This document shows positions 17,425-24,823 of a stretch of 64,000 bases of DNA, piece after piece (the stretch's first letter is position 1; each line of letters begins with the position of its first letter). The notes beneath the pieces were generated by a model, which saw only the letters and a program-made list of their open reading frames with translations, made no database searches and had not been told where the DNA came from. The translations under genes and the position numbers were made by a program. The DNA is from JACDAN01 sp963827705. GTDB lineage: Bacteria; Actinomycetota; Thermoleophilia; Gaiellales; Gaiellaceae. Location: the NCBI GenBank assembly GCA_963827705.1, contig CAWHBN010000016.1, forward strand, positions 62,001 through 126,000, written 5' to 3'.

Positions 17425-18049
17425 CCGACACGAGGTCGAGTCGAAGCCAGGCCGCGCGCGGGTCGCCGTCCCTCGGCTGGCCCACCGAGCCCGGGTTCAG
17501 CAGCCAACGGCCGGCGCCGAGGGCGGCCGAGAAGTCCGCCGGCGCCACCCCGCCCTCGATCGTCTCGCCGGCGAGGACGGCTGCGGTCGCCACATGGCTG
17601 TGGCCGACGAGGACGATCGGCGCCTCGGTGCGGCTGAACGTGTCTGCGACCGCGAGCTCGTCGAGGACGTAGCCCCAGACAGGGTCGCGCGGACTGCCGT
17701 GGTAGAGCTCGAAGCCCTCGAGCGTCGCGGCGGGATCGAGCGAGGACAGGAACTCGCGCGACTCGGGTGACAGCTCGCCGCTCGTCCAGAGCGACGCCGC
17801 CCCCGCCTCGGGATTGAAGTCCTCGAGCTCCACCTCCGCCGAGCCCAGCGCAACGAGATCATGGTTCCCGATGAGCGTCTGCGTACACCTGTCACGGACG
17901 AGCTCGCAGCACTCGTTCGGCCGCGGGCCGTAGCCCACGGTGTCGCCCAGGCACCAGATCTCGTCCGGCGGATCGCGGTCGATCTCCTCCAGCACTGCCT
18001 CGAGCGCGTAAAGGTTCGCGTGGATGTCCGAGATGACGGCGAGCCGCAC
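17315..18049 (-). CDS. YfcE/MJ0936-type metallophosphoesterase
   Basis: 244 residues. The calcineurin-like metal ligands appear in order: SDIHANL (about 7-13), CLGDTVGYGP (about 33), GNHD (about 61), VGHSH (about 148). The RWLLNPGSVGQPRDGDP block (about 180) is typical of the family. The substrate is not predictable; relatives are phosphodiesterases. The GTG start gives the canonical N-terminus. It heads a minus-strand operon with the lipoprotein and the kinase, and its 5' end overlaps or nearly overlaps the divergent M48 gene. Confidence 0.85.
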   Translation of the reverse strand: MRLAVISDIHANLYALEAVLEEIDRDPPDEIWCLGDTVGYGPRPNECCELVRDRCTQTLIGNHDLVALGSAEVELEDFNPEAGAASLWTSGELSPESREFLSSLDPAATLEGFELYHGSPRDPVWGYVLDELAVADTFSRTEAPIVLVGHSHVATAAVLAGETIEGGVAPADFSAALGAGRWLLNPGSVGQPRDGDPRAAWLRLDLVSGEARFRRIAYPVARTQAEIRERGLPDSLAERLAHGV

Positions 18050-19217
18050 GCGGGGATTGTGGGCGATCGGTGCTGCGGTCGTCTGGCTCGTCGCTGCCGC
18101 GCTGCTCTGGCGGACGGCTGTGCCCGACCTGTCGCTTCCGGATGTGGATCCGTCGACGGTGTTCTCGGCCGAGTACCTCGAGCGGAGCGACCGCTACGCG
18201 CGGTTCAACCGCGTGAACTGGATACTCGCGACGCTCGTCGACCTCGCTGTGCTCGTGGTGTGCGTCCGGCTTGCGCCGCGGTTCCGCGTGCGAGGGATCC
18301 CGGGCGGAGTCGCGCTCGGGCTGGGAACGCTCGTGGCGGTCTGGGTGGCCGGCCTGCCGTTCGTGCTCGCTGCACAGTGGTGGCGGCGCCGCTACGACGT
18401 GTCGGACGCCGACTACGCGACAATCCTGGTCGATCCGTGGCTGGAGCGGATCGGCGGCCTGGCCGTCGCGGGTGTCGCGATCGCGCTGCTCATGCTGCTC
18501 GCCAGGAGTCTCGGCGACCGCTGGTGGCTCGTCGGCGGCCCCGCGTTCGCCGCCGTCGGTGCGGCCTTCGTCCTCGCTCAGCCGTATCTGCTCGCCCCGC
18601 GGGTCGAGCCGCTACGCGACCGCGCGCTCGCCGCCGAGATCCGAGAGCTTGCGCGAGCTCAGGGCGTGGGGGAGGTCGACGTCGAGGTGAAGGACGCCAG
18701 CCGGCGCACGCGCGCGCTGAATGCCGAGTTCTTCGGGATCGGACCGACGAAGCGGATCGTGATCTGGGACACGGCGCTCGAGCGCCTGACACGCCCGGAG
18801 CTCCGCGTCCTCGTCGCGCACGAGTTCGGTCACGTCCACGCGAATCATGTCTGGAAGGGCATCGGCTGGCTGTTCCTGTTCGCGATCCCGGGCGCCTACG
18901 TGATCGCGCGGGTCACACGGCGGCGGGGCGGGCTGGCGAATCCGCACGCCGTCCCGCTCGCGCTGCTGACGCTGACCGTGCTCCAGCTGGCGATCCTGCC
19001 GGCCACGAACGCGATCACCCGCCGCTACGAACGCGAGGCCGATTGGCTGAGCTTGCAGGCGACGGAGGATCCGCGCGCCTTCGAGGGTCTGACAAAACAG
19101 CTCGCGGAGGCGGCGCTGGCGGATCCCGACCCTCCGCGGTGGGCGCGCGTCGTCCTGGGGACACACCCGACGCCGATGGAGCGGATCGAGCTGGCTCGAC
19201 GGCTCGCCCCAGGGTGA
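18024..19217 (+). CDS. M48 family membrane zinc metalloprotease (Ste24/CAAX protease-like)
   Basis: 397 residues. There are four or five membrane helices before the catalytic region. The zinc motif is HEFGHVHANH (about 268-277), and the third ligand glutamate is probably in RYEREADWLSL (about 335). The architecture matches Ste24-type M48 proteases, which act on membrane or prenylated proteins. The start is uncertain. ATG 18024 lies 9 nt after TAAAGG, ATG 18033 or TTG 18057 are also possible, and the first two overlap the divergent phosphoesterase gene. Confidence 0.87.
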   Translation: MSEMTASRTRGLWAIGAAVVWLVAAALLWRTAVPDLSLPDVDPSTVFSAEYLERSDRYARFNRVNWILATLVDLAVLVVCVRLAPRFRVRGIPGGVALGLGTLVAVWVAGLPFVLAAQWWRRRYDVSDADYATILVDPWLERIGGLAVAGVAIALLMLLARSLGDRWWLVGGPAFAAVGAAFVLAQPYLLAPRVEPLRDRALAAEIRELARAQGVGEVDVEVKDASRRTRALNAEFFGIGPTKRIVIWDTALERLTRPELRVLVAHEFGHVHANHVWKGIGWLFLFAIPGAYVIARVTRRRGGLANPHAVPLALLTLTVLQLAILPATNAITRRYEREADWLSLQATEDPRAFEGLTKQLAEAALADPDPPRWARVVLGTHPTPMERIELARRLAPG

Positions 19218-19221
19218 CGCC

Positions 19222-19527
19222 CTAGGACTCCTCGTCTTCGCGCGGAGGCGCCTCGGGCAGGTTCCTGATTCCCTCGCGGCTCGACCACTTCGACCACGAG
19301 TCCTGCATCGCCTCGAGCAGCTCCTCGAGGAAGCGCGGCGAGACGTTCACCCGCGAGACGACCACACCCGGAATGTCTCCCTCCTCGACCTCGTGGTCGA
19401 TGCGGGCGAAGGTCAGGGTGAACTCGTAGTCGGAGAAGCTGATGTTCGCGAAGTTCGCGTAGACCCCGGCCATGTTCTCGGGGTCGAGGTGGATGTTCAG
19501 CTGCCGCCCCGGGGAGCCGTCCTCCAT
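19222..19527 (-). CDS. DUF3467-like small protein
   Basis: 101 residues, no signal peptide. It begins with RQLNIHLDPENMAGVYANFANISFS and continues EFTLTFARID. This resembles the DUF3467 family, small cytoplasmic proteins of unknown function found widely in bacteria. The C-terminus is acidic (PPREDEES). The ATG start lies 6 nt after TAGTAT and is divergent from argS with 17 bp between starts. Confidence 0.75.
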   Translation of the reverse strand: MEDGSPGRQLNIHLDPENMAGVYANFANISFSDYEFTLTFARIDHEVEEGDIPGVVVSRVNVSPRFLEELLEAMQDSWSKWSSREGIRNLPEAPPREDEES

Positions 19528-19544
19528 GTGGCGATACTACCGCC
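19528..19544. promoter_or_regulatory. 17-bp divergent promoter between DUF3467 gene and argS
   Basis: The tightest divergent spacing in the window. Minus-strand TAGTAT (19539-19534) and plus-strand GATACT (19533-19538) occupy the same base pairs. Each -10 lies exactly 6 nt from its start codon (ATG at 19527, GTG at 19545). Both transcripts must be leaderless, and simultaneous polymerase binding on both strands is physically impossible. Confidence 0.6.
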
Positions 19545-21059
19545 GTGCCTGCCAACGCGATTCTCAGCCTCGAAGCGGCCCTCGAGCGCCTTGCCGGCGC
19601 GCCGGTGACGCTCGAGCGCCCGAGCCGCTCCGAGCACGGCGACTACGCGACGAACGTCGCACTGCGGCTTGGGCCACAGAACGGCAAGCCACCGCGCGAG
19701 CTGGCGGAGCAGCTCGCGCGGGAAGCGACGGAGCTCGAGGCCGTCGAGCGCGCCGAGGTGGCAGGCCCGGGGTTCCTGAACCTCTTCCTGAGGCCCTCCT
19801 GGTACACGCAGGCGCTCGGCGAGATCCTGGAGGCGGGGGAGATGTACGGCGGAGCGTTCGTGGAGACGGCCGAGCGCGTGCAGGTCGAGATGGTCTCGGC
19901 GAACCCGACCGGCCCGCTGACCGTCGGCTCCGCGCGGAACGGGGCGTACGGCGACGCCGTTGCTCGCCTGCTCGAGTTCGCGGGCAACGAGGTCGAGCGC
20001 GAGTACTACCTCAACGACGTCGGTCGCCAGATCGAGCTCTTCCGCGAGTCCGTCGAGGCCCGGCGGCGGGGCGAGGAGCCCTCCGAGGACGGCTATACGG
20101 GCGAGTACGTCGTGGAGATCGCGGCCGAGCCCGGGGACCCGGTCGACAGGATGCTGGACGAGATCAAGCGCGAGCTCGACGCGTTCCGGATCCACTTCGA
20201 CTCGTGGGTCCTCCAGCGGGAGATCACGCTCCAGGTGGAGGACGCATTGCCCCAGCTCGAGACCTACGAGGCTGAGGGAACGCTCTGGGCGCGAACCAGC
20301 TCGTTCGGCGACGACAAGGACCGACCGCTCAAGCGCTCGGCCGACGGCAGCTATCTCTACTACGCCGACGATGTGGCCTACGTCCGGAACAAGTTCGAGC
20401 GTGGGTTCGACCGGCTGATCTACGTCCTCGGCGCCGACCACCACGGCTATGTCCCGCGGCTCAAGGCGGCCGCCGCGATGCTCGGCTACGACGCGGATCG
20501 GCTCGAGGCGCTGATCTACCAGCTCGTCCACATCGTCGAAGGCGGCCAGGCGAAGCAGTCGTCCAAGCGGCGCGGCGACGTCGTCTTCCTCAAGGAGCTC
20601 GTGGACAAGATCGGTGTGGACGCGGCGCGCTGGTACCTCGTCTCGCGCGGACATGACCAGGCGATCGACATCGACGTCGACCTGGCGCGCGAGCGGAGCG
20701 AGAAGAACCCCGTCTACTACGTCCAGTACGCGCACGCCCGGATCGCGGGGATCCTGAGGAACGCCGGCGACGCGGAGGCTTCTGCGCAGGCGGCGGACCC
20801 GGCGCCGGAGGAGCGTGACCTGATCAAGCGGCTCGTCGAGTTCCCTGACGTCGTGCTCGAGGCGGCCGAGCGCCGGGCGCCGCATGGGCTTTCGAACTAC
20901 GCGATCCGGCTCGCGGACGACTTCCACCGCTTCTACCACCACCACCGGGTCCTCGAGAGCGAGCAGCAGGCCTTCCGGCTCGGCCTCGTGAAGGCGACGA
21001 AGGCGGTGCTCGCGCGCTCGCTCGACCTCGTCGGCGTCGAGGCTCCCGATCGGATGTAG
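19545..21059 (+). CDS. argS: Arginyl-tRNA synthetase
   Basis: Charges tRNA-Arg. 504 residues, somewhat shorter than the usual 550-590. The N-terminal additional domain (SEHGDYATNVAL) and the catalytic core (EYYLNDVGRQI, SYLYYADDVAYVRNK, VLGADHHGYVPRL) are clear. The C-terminal anticodon-binding domain ends LARSLDLVGVEAPDRM. The class I signature, normally HVGHGR, is TVGSAR here (SANPTGPLTVGSARNG), so both histidines are replaced. The second signature is KQSSKRRG. I think this variant also occurs in relatives of this clade, so it is not necessarily inactive. Confidence 0.94.
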   Translation: MPANAILSLEAALERLAGAPVTLERPSRSEHGDYATNVALRLGPQNGKPPRELAEQLAREATELEAVERAEVAGPGFLNLFLRPSWYTQALGEILEAGEMYGGAFVETAERVQVEMVSANPTGPLTVGSARNGAYGDAVARLLEFAGNEVEREYYLNDVGRQIELFRESVEARRRGEEPSEDGYTGEYVVEIAAEPGDPVDRMLDEIKRELDAFRIHFDSWVLQREITLQVEDALPQLETYEAEGTLWARTSSFGDDKDRPLKRSADGSYLYYADDVAYVRNKFERGFDRLIYVLGADHHGYVPRLKAAAAMLGYDADRLEALIYQLVHIVEGGQAKQSSKRRGDVVFLKELVDKIGVDAARWYLVSRGHDQAIDIDVDLARERSEKNPVYYVQYAHARIAGILRNAGDAEASAQAADPAPEERDLIKRLVEFPDVVLEAAERRAPHGLSNYAIRLADDFHRFYHHHRVLESEQQAFRLGLVKATKAVLARSLDLVGVEAPDRM

Positions 21060-21064
21060 CCCAG

Positions 21065-21070
21065 TAGGAT
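21065..21070 (+). promoter_or_regulatory. -10 box TAGGAT of glpX
   Basis: TAGGAT lies 6 nt before the GTG at 21077, just after the argS stop codon. The pattern is identical to the tpiA promoter (TAGGAT plus 6 nt plus GTG). Confidence 0.5.
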
Positions 21071-21076
21071 CGGCGC

Positions 21077-22072
21077 GTGGCCGCGCCCTCCAAGGCTCCC
21101 GACCGGAACCTCGCGCTCGAGCTCGTCCGTGTCACGGAGGCGGCTGCGATGGCCGCTGGGCGGTGGATCGGACGCGGCGACAAGATCGCCGCCGACCGGG
21201 CCGCCGTCGACGCGATGCGCACCGTGATGGACACGGTGTCGATGGCCGGCTGCGTCGTCATCGGCGAGGGGGAGAAGGACGAGGCGCCGATGCTCTACAA
21301 CGGCGAGGAGATCGGTAACGGCCAAGGCCCGGAGGTGGACGTGGCCGTCGATCCGCTCGAGGGGACCCGGCTCACCGCGCTCGGGATGCCGAATGCGATC
21401 ACGACGGTCGCCCTCGCCGAGCGCGGGACGATGTACTTCCCCGGCGCGGCGGTCTACATGGACAAGATCGCAACCGGTCCGGAGTCGGCGGACGCTGTCT
21501 CGATCGACGCTTCACCGACGGACAACGTCCGTGCGGTCGCGAATGCAAAAGGCGTCTCGGTCAGCGAGGTCTCCGTCGTCGTCCTCGACCGGCCGAGGCA
21601 CGAGGCGCTCGTCGAGGAGCTGCGGGAGGCAGGGGCCAAGGTGATGCTGATCACCGACGGCGACGTCGCACCGGCGATCGCCGCGGCGCAGCCCGGCACC
21701 GGCGTCGACGTGCTGATGGGCATCGGCGGCACGCCCGAGGGCGTTCTCTCGGCGGCGGCGCTCAAGTGCGTCGGCGGCGCGATCCAGGGCAAGCTCTGGC
21801 CGCGGACGGACGACGAGCGCCAGGCCCTCGTCGACGACGGCTACGACCTCGACCGCGTGCTGACGACCGACGACCTCGTCGGCAGCCAGAACGTGTTCTT
21901 CGCCGCCACCGGCGTCACGACCGGCGCACTCCTGCGCGGCGTCCGCTACACGCGCGACGGCGCCACGACGGACTCGATCGTCATGCGCTCGCGCAGTGGA
22001 ACCGTGCGCCGCATCGAGGCGACGCACGCGTTCCAGAAGCTCGAGGAGATCTCGAACCTGGCGCTCCGCTAG
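21077..22072 (+). CDS. glpX: Class II fructose-1,6-bisphosphatase
   Basis: Gluconeogenic hydrolysis of fructose-1,6-bisphosphate. 331 residues. The lithium-sensitive phosphatase-fold metal motifs are present: GEGEKDEAPMLY (about 63) and DVAVDPLEGT (about 85), then GIGGTPEGVLSAAALKC (about 215). It is convergent with the class I aldolase gene and overlaps its stop by 4 bp (CTAG). The two enzymes catalyse successive gluconeogenic steps. Confidence 0.93.
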   Translation: MAAPSKAPDRNLALELVRVTEAAAMAAGRWIGRGDKIAADRAAVDAMRTVMDTVSMAGCVVIGEGEKDEAPMLYNGEEIGNGQGPEVDVAVDPLEGTRLTALGMPNAITTVALAERGTMYFPGAAVYMDKIATGPESADAVSIDASPTDNVRAVANAKGVSVSEVSVVVLDRPRHEALVEELREAGAKVMLITDGDVAPAIAAAQPGTGVDVLMGIGGTPEGVLSAAALKCVGGAIQGKLWPRTDDERQALVDDGYDLDRVLTTDDLVGSQNVFFAATGVTTGALLRGVRYTRDGATTDSIVMRSRSGTVRRIEATHAFQKLEEISNLALR

Positions 22073-23091
22073 GCGAGCGCCTCTTCCTTCTCCCAGTCCG
22101 GGGCGTACGAGCCAGTGCGGGCGGCGCCGTTGAACTTCGCCCGACGGTAATAGGCCTGCTGCCCCGCCTCGACATTGGCCGAGTCGCCGCCCCACGCCTT
22201 CAGCGCGGGTGCCTGGAGTGCTCGCCCGTACGAAAACGACAGCTCCCACGGGTGCGGCCCGCGCTGGTTCATCGCGTTGAGCCGCGCAGTTGCGTCCTCG
22301 TCGGACATGCCACCGGACAGGAAGACGACTCCCGGTACGGCGGGCGGGACCGTGTTCGCGAGGCACTCGATCGTCCGCTCGGCGACGGTGTCCACGTCGG
22401 CCCGGTCGGACGAGTCGTAGCCGGAGACGACCATGTTCGTCTTCAGGAGCGAGCCCTCGCGCTCCACGCGCTGGTCGAAGAGCTCGGTGTAGAGCGCGCG
22501 CAACGTGCGCTCGGTCACCCGGTAGGACTCGTCGATCGTGTGGTCGCCGTCCATCAGGACCTCGGGCTCGACGATCGGCACGAGGCCGGCCTCCTGGCTG
22601 AGCGCCGCGAACCGGGCAAGTGCATGCGCGTTCGTCCAGATCGCGTACTCGCTCGGGCGACCGGCGCCGATGTTGATCACGGCACGCCACTTCGTGAAGC
22701 GCGCACCCAGCTCGTAGTACTCCTCGCAGCGCTCGCGGAGCCCGTCCAATCCTTCGGTGACCGTCTCGTCAGTCGAGCCGGCGAGGGGCTTCGCGCCCAT
22801 GTCGACCTTGATGCCGGGGATGATCCCCTTGCTCTCGAGGAGCTTCGGGAACGGCGTCCCGTCCGCCGACGACTGGCGGATCGTCTCGTCGTAGAGGATG
22901 ACGCCGCTGATGAACTCCTCCGCGCCGGGCGTCGTGAACAGCAGGTCGCGATAGGCGCGCCGGTTCTCCTCGGTCGACTCGACGTCGATCGAGTCGAAGC
23001 GCTTCTTGATCGTGCCCGAGCTCTCGTCCGCGGCGAGGATCCCCTTCCCCTCGGCGACGAGTGCCTTGGCGGTCTCGTGCAGGTCAGCCAT
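22069..23091 (-). CDS. Class I fructose-bisphosphate aldolase
   Basis: 340 residues of the Schiff-base, metal-independent aldolase family, which is common in animals and plants and sporadic in bacteria. Recognisable blocks are GILAADESSGTIKKRF (about 18), VILYDETIRQ (about 64), GARFTKWRAV (about 130), VPIVEPEVLMDGDH (about 170), and the Schiff-base lysine in EGSLLKTNMV (about 213). The ATG has a strong ribosome-binding site (GAGGGAGGG, 5 nt spacing). That site is buried in a hairpin, described separately. No class II aldolase gene is seen. Confidence 0.93.
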   Translation of the reverse strand: MADLHETAKALVAEGKGILAADESSGTIKKRFDSIDVESTEENRRAYRDLLFTTPGAEEFISGVILYDETIRQSSADGTPFPKLLESKGIIPGIKVDMGAKPLAGSTDETVTEGLDGLRERCEEYYELGARFTKWRAVINIGAGRPSEYAIWTNAHALARFAALSQEAGLVPIVEPEVLMDGDHTIDESYRVTERTLRALYTELFDQRVEREGSLLKTNMVVSGYDSSDRADVDTVAERTIECLANTVPPAVPGVVFLSGGMSDEDATARLNAMNQRGPHPWELSFSYGRALQAPALKAWGGDSANVEAGQQAYYRRAKFNGAARTGSYAPDWEKEEALA

Positions 23092-23096
23092 GCAAT

Positions 23097-23121
23097 CCCT
23101 CCCTCGGTTTCAGGAGGGAGT
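23097..23121 (-). promoter_or_regulatory. Hairpin sequestering the aldolase ribosome-binding site
   Basis: In the 30-nt gap between the lipoprotein stop and the aldolase ATG (minus strand), CTCCCTC pairs with GAGGGAG over 7 bp around an 8-nt loop. The 3' arm contains the whole Shine-Dalgarno of the aldolase. No U-tract follows, so this is not a terminator. It would reduce aldolase translation unless ribosomes or a factor open it. Confidence 0.45.
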
Positions 23122-23571
23122 TTATTCGGGGCAATCCGTGCGTTCGAACCCGCGCGCCGCCCGGTCGGTGAGCACCCAGCGCCACTCGTCGCCGACCCGG
23201 ACGACGTGGTAGTCGGCGGTGTACTCGTTCTCGTCCGTCACGACTCGCACCTGGACCTGCTTCGCCGGCGTGTTCGGCGGAAGCCCGTACACGGTCAGCG
23301 GCGAGTCGTCGACGTCCAGGACGAGGACCGACTCGAGAGTGCCCTGGACGTCGATGCCGCGTCGGCACTCGTCGTACTCCTCGCGGGTCACGAGGCGCTG
23401 GTGGCGGGGATGGAGCCGGTCCCAGGCCCCGCCGTAGTCGCCGAAGTACTCCTTCTCGAGCAGAGTCTTGACGGCGGCGCCCGCCTCCTGGTCCTCGGAA
23501 TCCTCGGTCAGCGCGCAGCCGGCAGCGAGCGCGAGCAGGGCGATGAGGAGGAAGGCTCGGACGAAGGCCAT
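23122..23571 (-). CDS. Small lipoprotein
   Basis: 149 residues. The signal peptide MAFVRAFLLIALLALAAGC ends in lipobox LAAGC. The mature domain (EYFGDYGGAWDRLHPRHQRLV, then a beta-rich half with WRWVL) resembles NTF2-like or DUF4878-like export lipoproteins, but I cannot name the family. It lies upstream of the class I aldolase on the same strand, 30 bp apart. TAGCGT is 13 nt upstream of the ATG and overlaps the divergent tRNA promoter. Confidence 0.65.
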   Translation of the reverse strand: MAFVRAFLLIALLALAAGCALTEDSEDQEAGAAVKTLLEKEYFGDYGGAWDRLHPRHQRLVTREEYDECRRGIDVQGTLESVLVLDVDDSPLTVYGLPPNTPAKQVQVRVVTDENEYTADYHVVRVGDEWRWVLTDRAARGFERTDCPE

Positions 23572-23584
23572 GTGGCGAGGTCCG

Positions 23585-23594
23585 ACGCTATCGT
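23585..23594. promoter_or_regulatory. Symmetric -10 element shared by lipoprotein gene and tRNA-Gly
   Basis: The 10-bp sequence ACGCTATCGT reads TATCGT on the plus strand (23589-23594, 11 nt before the tRNA) and TAGCGT on the minus strand (23590-23585, 13 nt before the lipoprotein ATG). The central TA is shared, as in the lipoprotein/uvrC promoter. Confidence 0.45.
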
Positions 23595-23605
23595 TCGCGC
23601 CAGAC

Positions 23606-23678
23606 GCGGACGTAGCTCAGTTGGTAGAGCGTCGGCTTCCCAAGCCGAAGGTCGCGGGTTCGACCCCCGTCGTCCGCT
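23606..23678 (+). tRNA. tRNA-Gly (CCC)
   Basis: A complete cloverleaf: acceptor GCGGACG/CGTCCGC, D-arm GCTC-AGTTGGTA-GAGC, anticodon stem TCGGC/GCCGA with loop TTCCCAA (anticodon CCC), and T-arm GCGGG-TTCGACC-CCCGT. The discriminator base is T by my pairing, followed by TCC, so no CCA end is encoded. Confidence 0.93.
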
Positions 23679-23767
23679 TCCTGGTTTAGCAGGGAACTTC
23701 TCGCGGCACTTCGCACCGGCCACTTGCGGTGTCCAGCTGCTGCGAGTGGCCGAGGTAGGCTGACCGC

Positions 23768-23983
23768 GTGATCCCCTGGATCATCATCGGCCTGGTCGCC
23801 ATACCCTTGGTCGTCATCGCCTTCCTGGCCACACGTCGCAGGACAGCCGCCGGCGAGCATCCCGTGAGTGAAGACGCTCAAGCGAGAGCGGAAATCGAGC
23901 AGGAGTTCTCCGAGGCGGAGGCCTACGAGGCGAAGTGGCATGAGGAGGACAAGAAGAGCTACCACCAGGAGCGCTTGCCCTAG
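23768..23983 (+). CDS. Small single-pass membrane protein
   Basis: 71 residues: one N-terminal membrane helix (IPWIIIGLVAIPLVVIAFLA), then an acidic, helical cytoplasmic tail (AEIEQEFSEAEAYEAKWHEED). No family recognised. The GTG start lies 6 nt after TAGGCT (23756-23761). It stands alone downstream of the tRNA. Confidence 0.65.
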   Translation: MIPWIIIGLVAIPLVVIAFLATRRRTAAGEHPVSEDAQARAEIEQEFSEAEAYEAKWHEEDKKSYHQERLP

Positions 23984-24031
23984 TCGTGTCTCTTGGGCGC
24001 GGCACGCGGGCCGGTCGTTTTCTGGAGGTTC

Positions 24032-24271
24032 CTAGTGCTCGGTGGGCCGGGCGGCAGTCGAATGCGATGCGCGGCGGGCGACGGTTTTCTCGTGGCAGCG
24101 AGGACACTCGGGCTCGGGCTGCCCCGCCAAGTCGCTGGTCTCATCCCAGCCAGGCGGCAGCTTGCTCACGTGCACCGCGCCGTGCTGCGTGTGGATACGG
24201 CCGCAACGACATGCGTACCGGGCTACGACGTTAGGACACGCATAGCAGGAGTAGCCGTAGTACACCGACAT
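24032..24271 (-). CDS. Possible small cysteine-rich zinc-ribbon protein
   Basis: 79 residues from the ATG at 24271. Cysteines occur as CYAC, CRC and CPRC, spaced like a double zinc-binding module. The rest (HTQHGAVHVSKLPPGWDE) does not match a family I know. The ORF continues upstream to 24367, but those residues look non-coding. Codon use is less GC-skewed than in the neighbours. It may be real or spurious. Confidence 0.4.
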   Translation of the reverse strand: MSVYYGYSCYACPNVVARYACRCGRIHTQHGAVHVSKLPPGWDETSDLAGQPEPECPRCHEKTVARRASHSTAARPTEH

Positions 24272-24428
24272 GGCGTCTTCAAGTATGCCCCTTCCGTTGC
24301 GCTGCGAGGCCCCGGCGCGAGTCACTCTGGACATCTGAGCGGCTCCAGCGACAGGATGCTCGCGCACGCGGCCGCCATCCGCCCAGGGGTCGGCTTTCGA
24401 TTATCACTCCGCTAAGGTTGTTGCCGTC

Positions 24429-24620
24429 GTGCGTGGTTGGCTGATGAAGCTGCTCGGCCGCTCGGGTTCGGTATCGCCGGCAGAAGAAGCGCGGGCCGAG
24501 CACCAGATCGACAGCGATGCCGTAGACCGATATGCGGGTCGCGTGATGGGCGTCTACGGCGACATCGGGCCGACGGTTCCCAGCCCGGAAAGTCCGCCGG
24601 ATCGGCCCGTGACGGACTAG
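24429..24620 (+). CDS. Small hypothetical protein
   Basis: 63 residues starting at GTG 24429, 10 nt after TAAGGT. Short amphipathic N-terminus (MKLLGRSG), then an acidic region (EEARAEHQIDSDAVDRYAGRVMG) and a Pro-rich end. No family recognised. The position of the -10-like box and the balanced composition favour a real gene, but the evidence is thin. Confidence 0.4.
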   Translation: MRGWLMKLLGRSGSVSPAEEARAEHQIDSDAVDRYAGRVMGVYGDIGPTVPSPESPPDRPVTD

Positions 24621-24823
24621 GGAGGATCCCGCCCGCCCCGTTCAGGCGACATTGCCGCACGCCGGCCCAGCGGATCGTCGCGTTGGCCGGGGCTAGAGCG
24701 GTGTCGACTTGCGAGCGTGCGTACGCGCCTGGTCTTCAAGCGAGGCCTCAGCGATCCAGACGTTCCGAACGCCGCCCGAAGTGCGCGCGTGATGAACTCG
24801 CCCCTGACACCAAGGAGGGATGA
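24621..24823. other. Intergenic stretch without recognised features
   Basis: 203 bp between the small ORF and the cupin gene. I see no convincing ORF, no tRNA-like fold and no terminator. A strong ribosome-binding site AAGGAGGG sits at its right end for the cupin gene. Confidence 0.4.
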
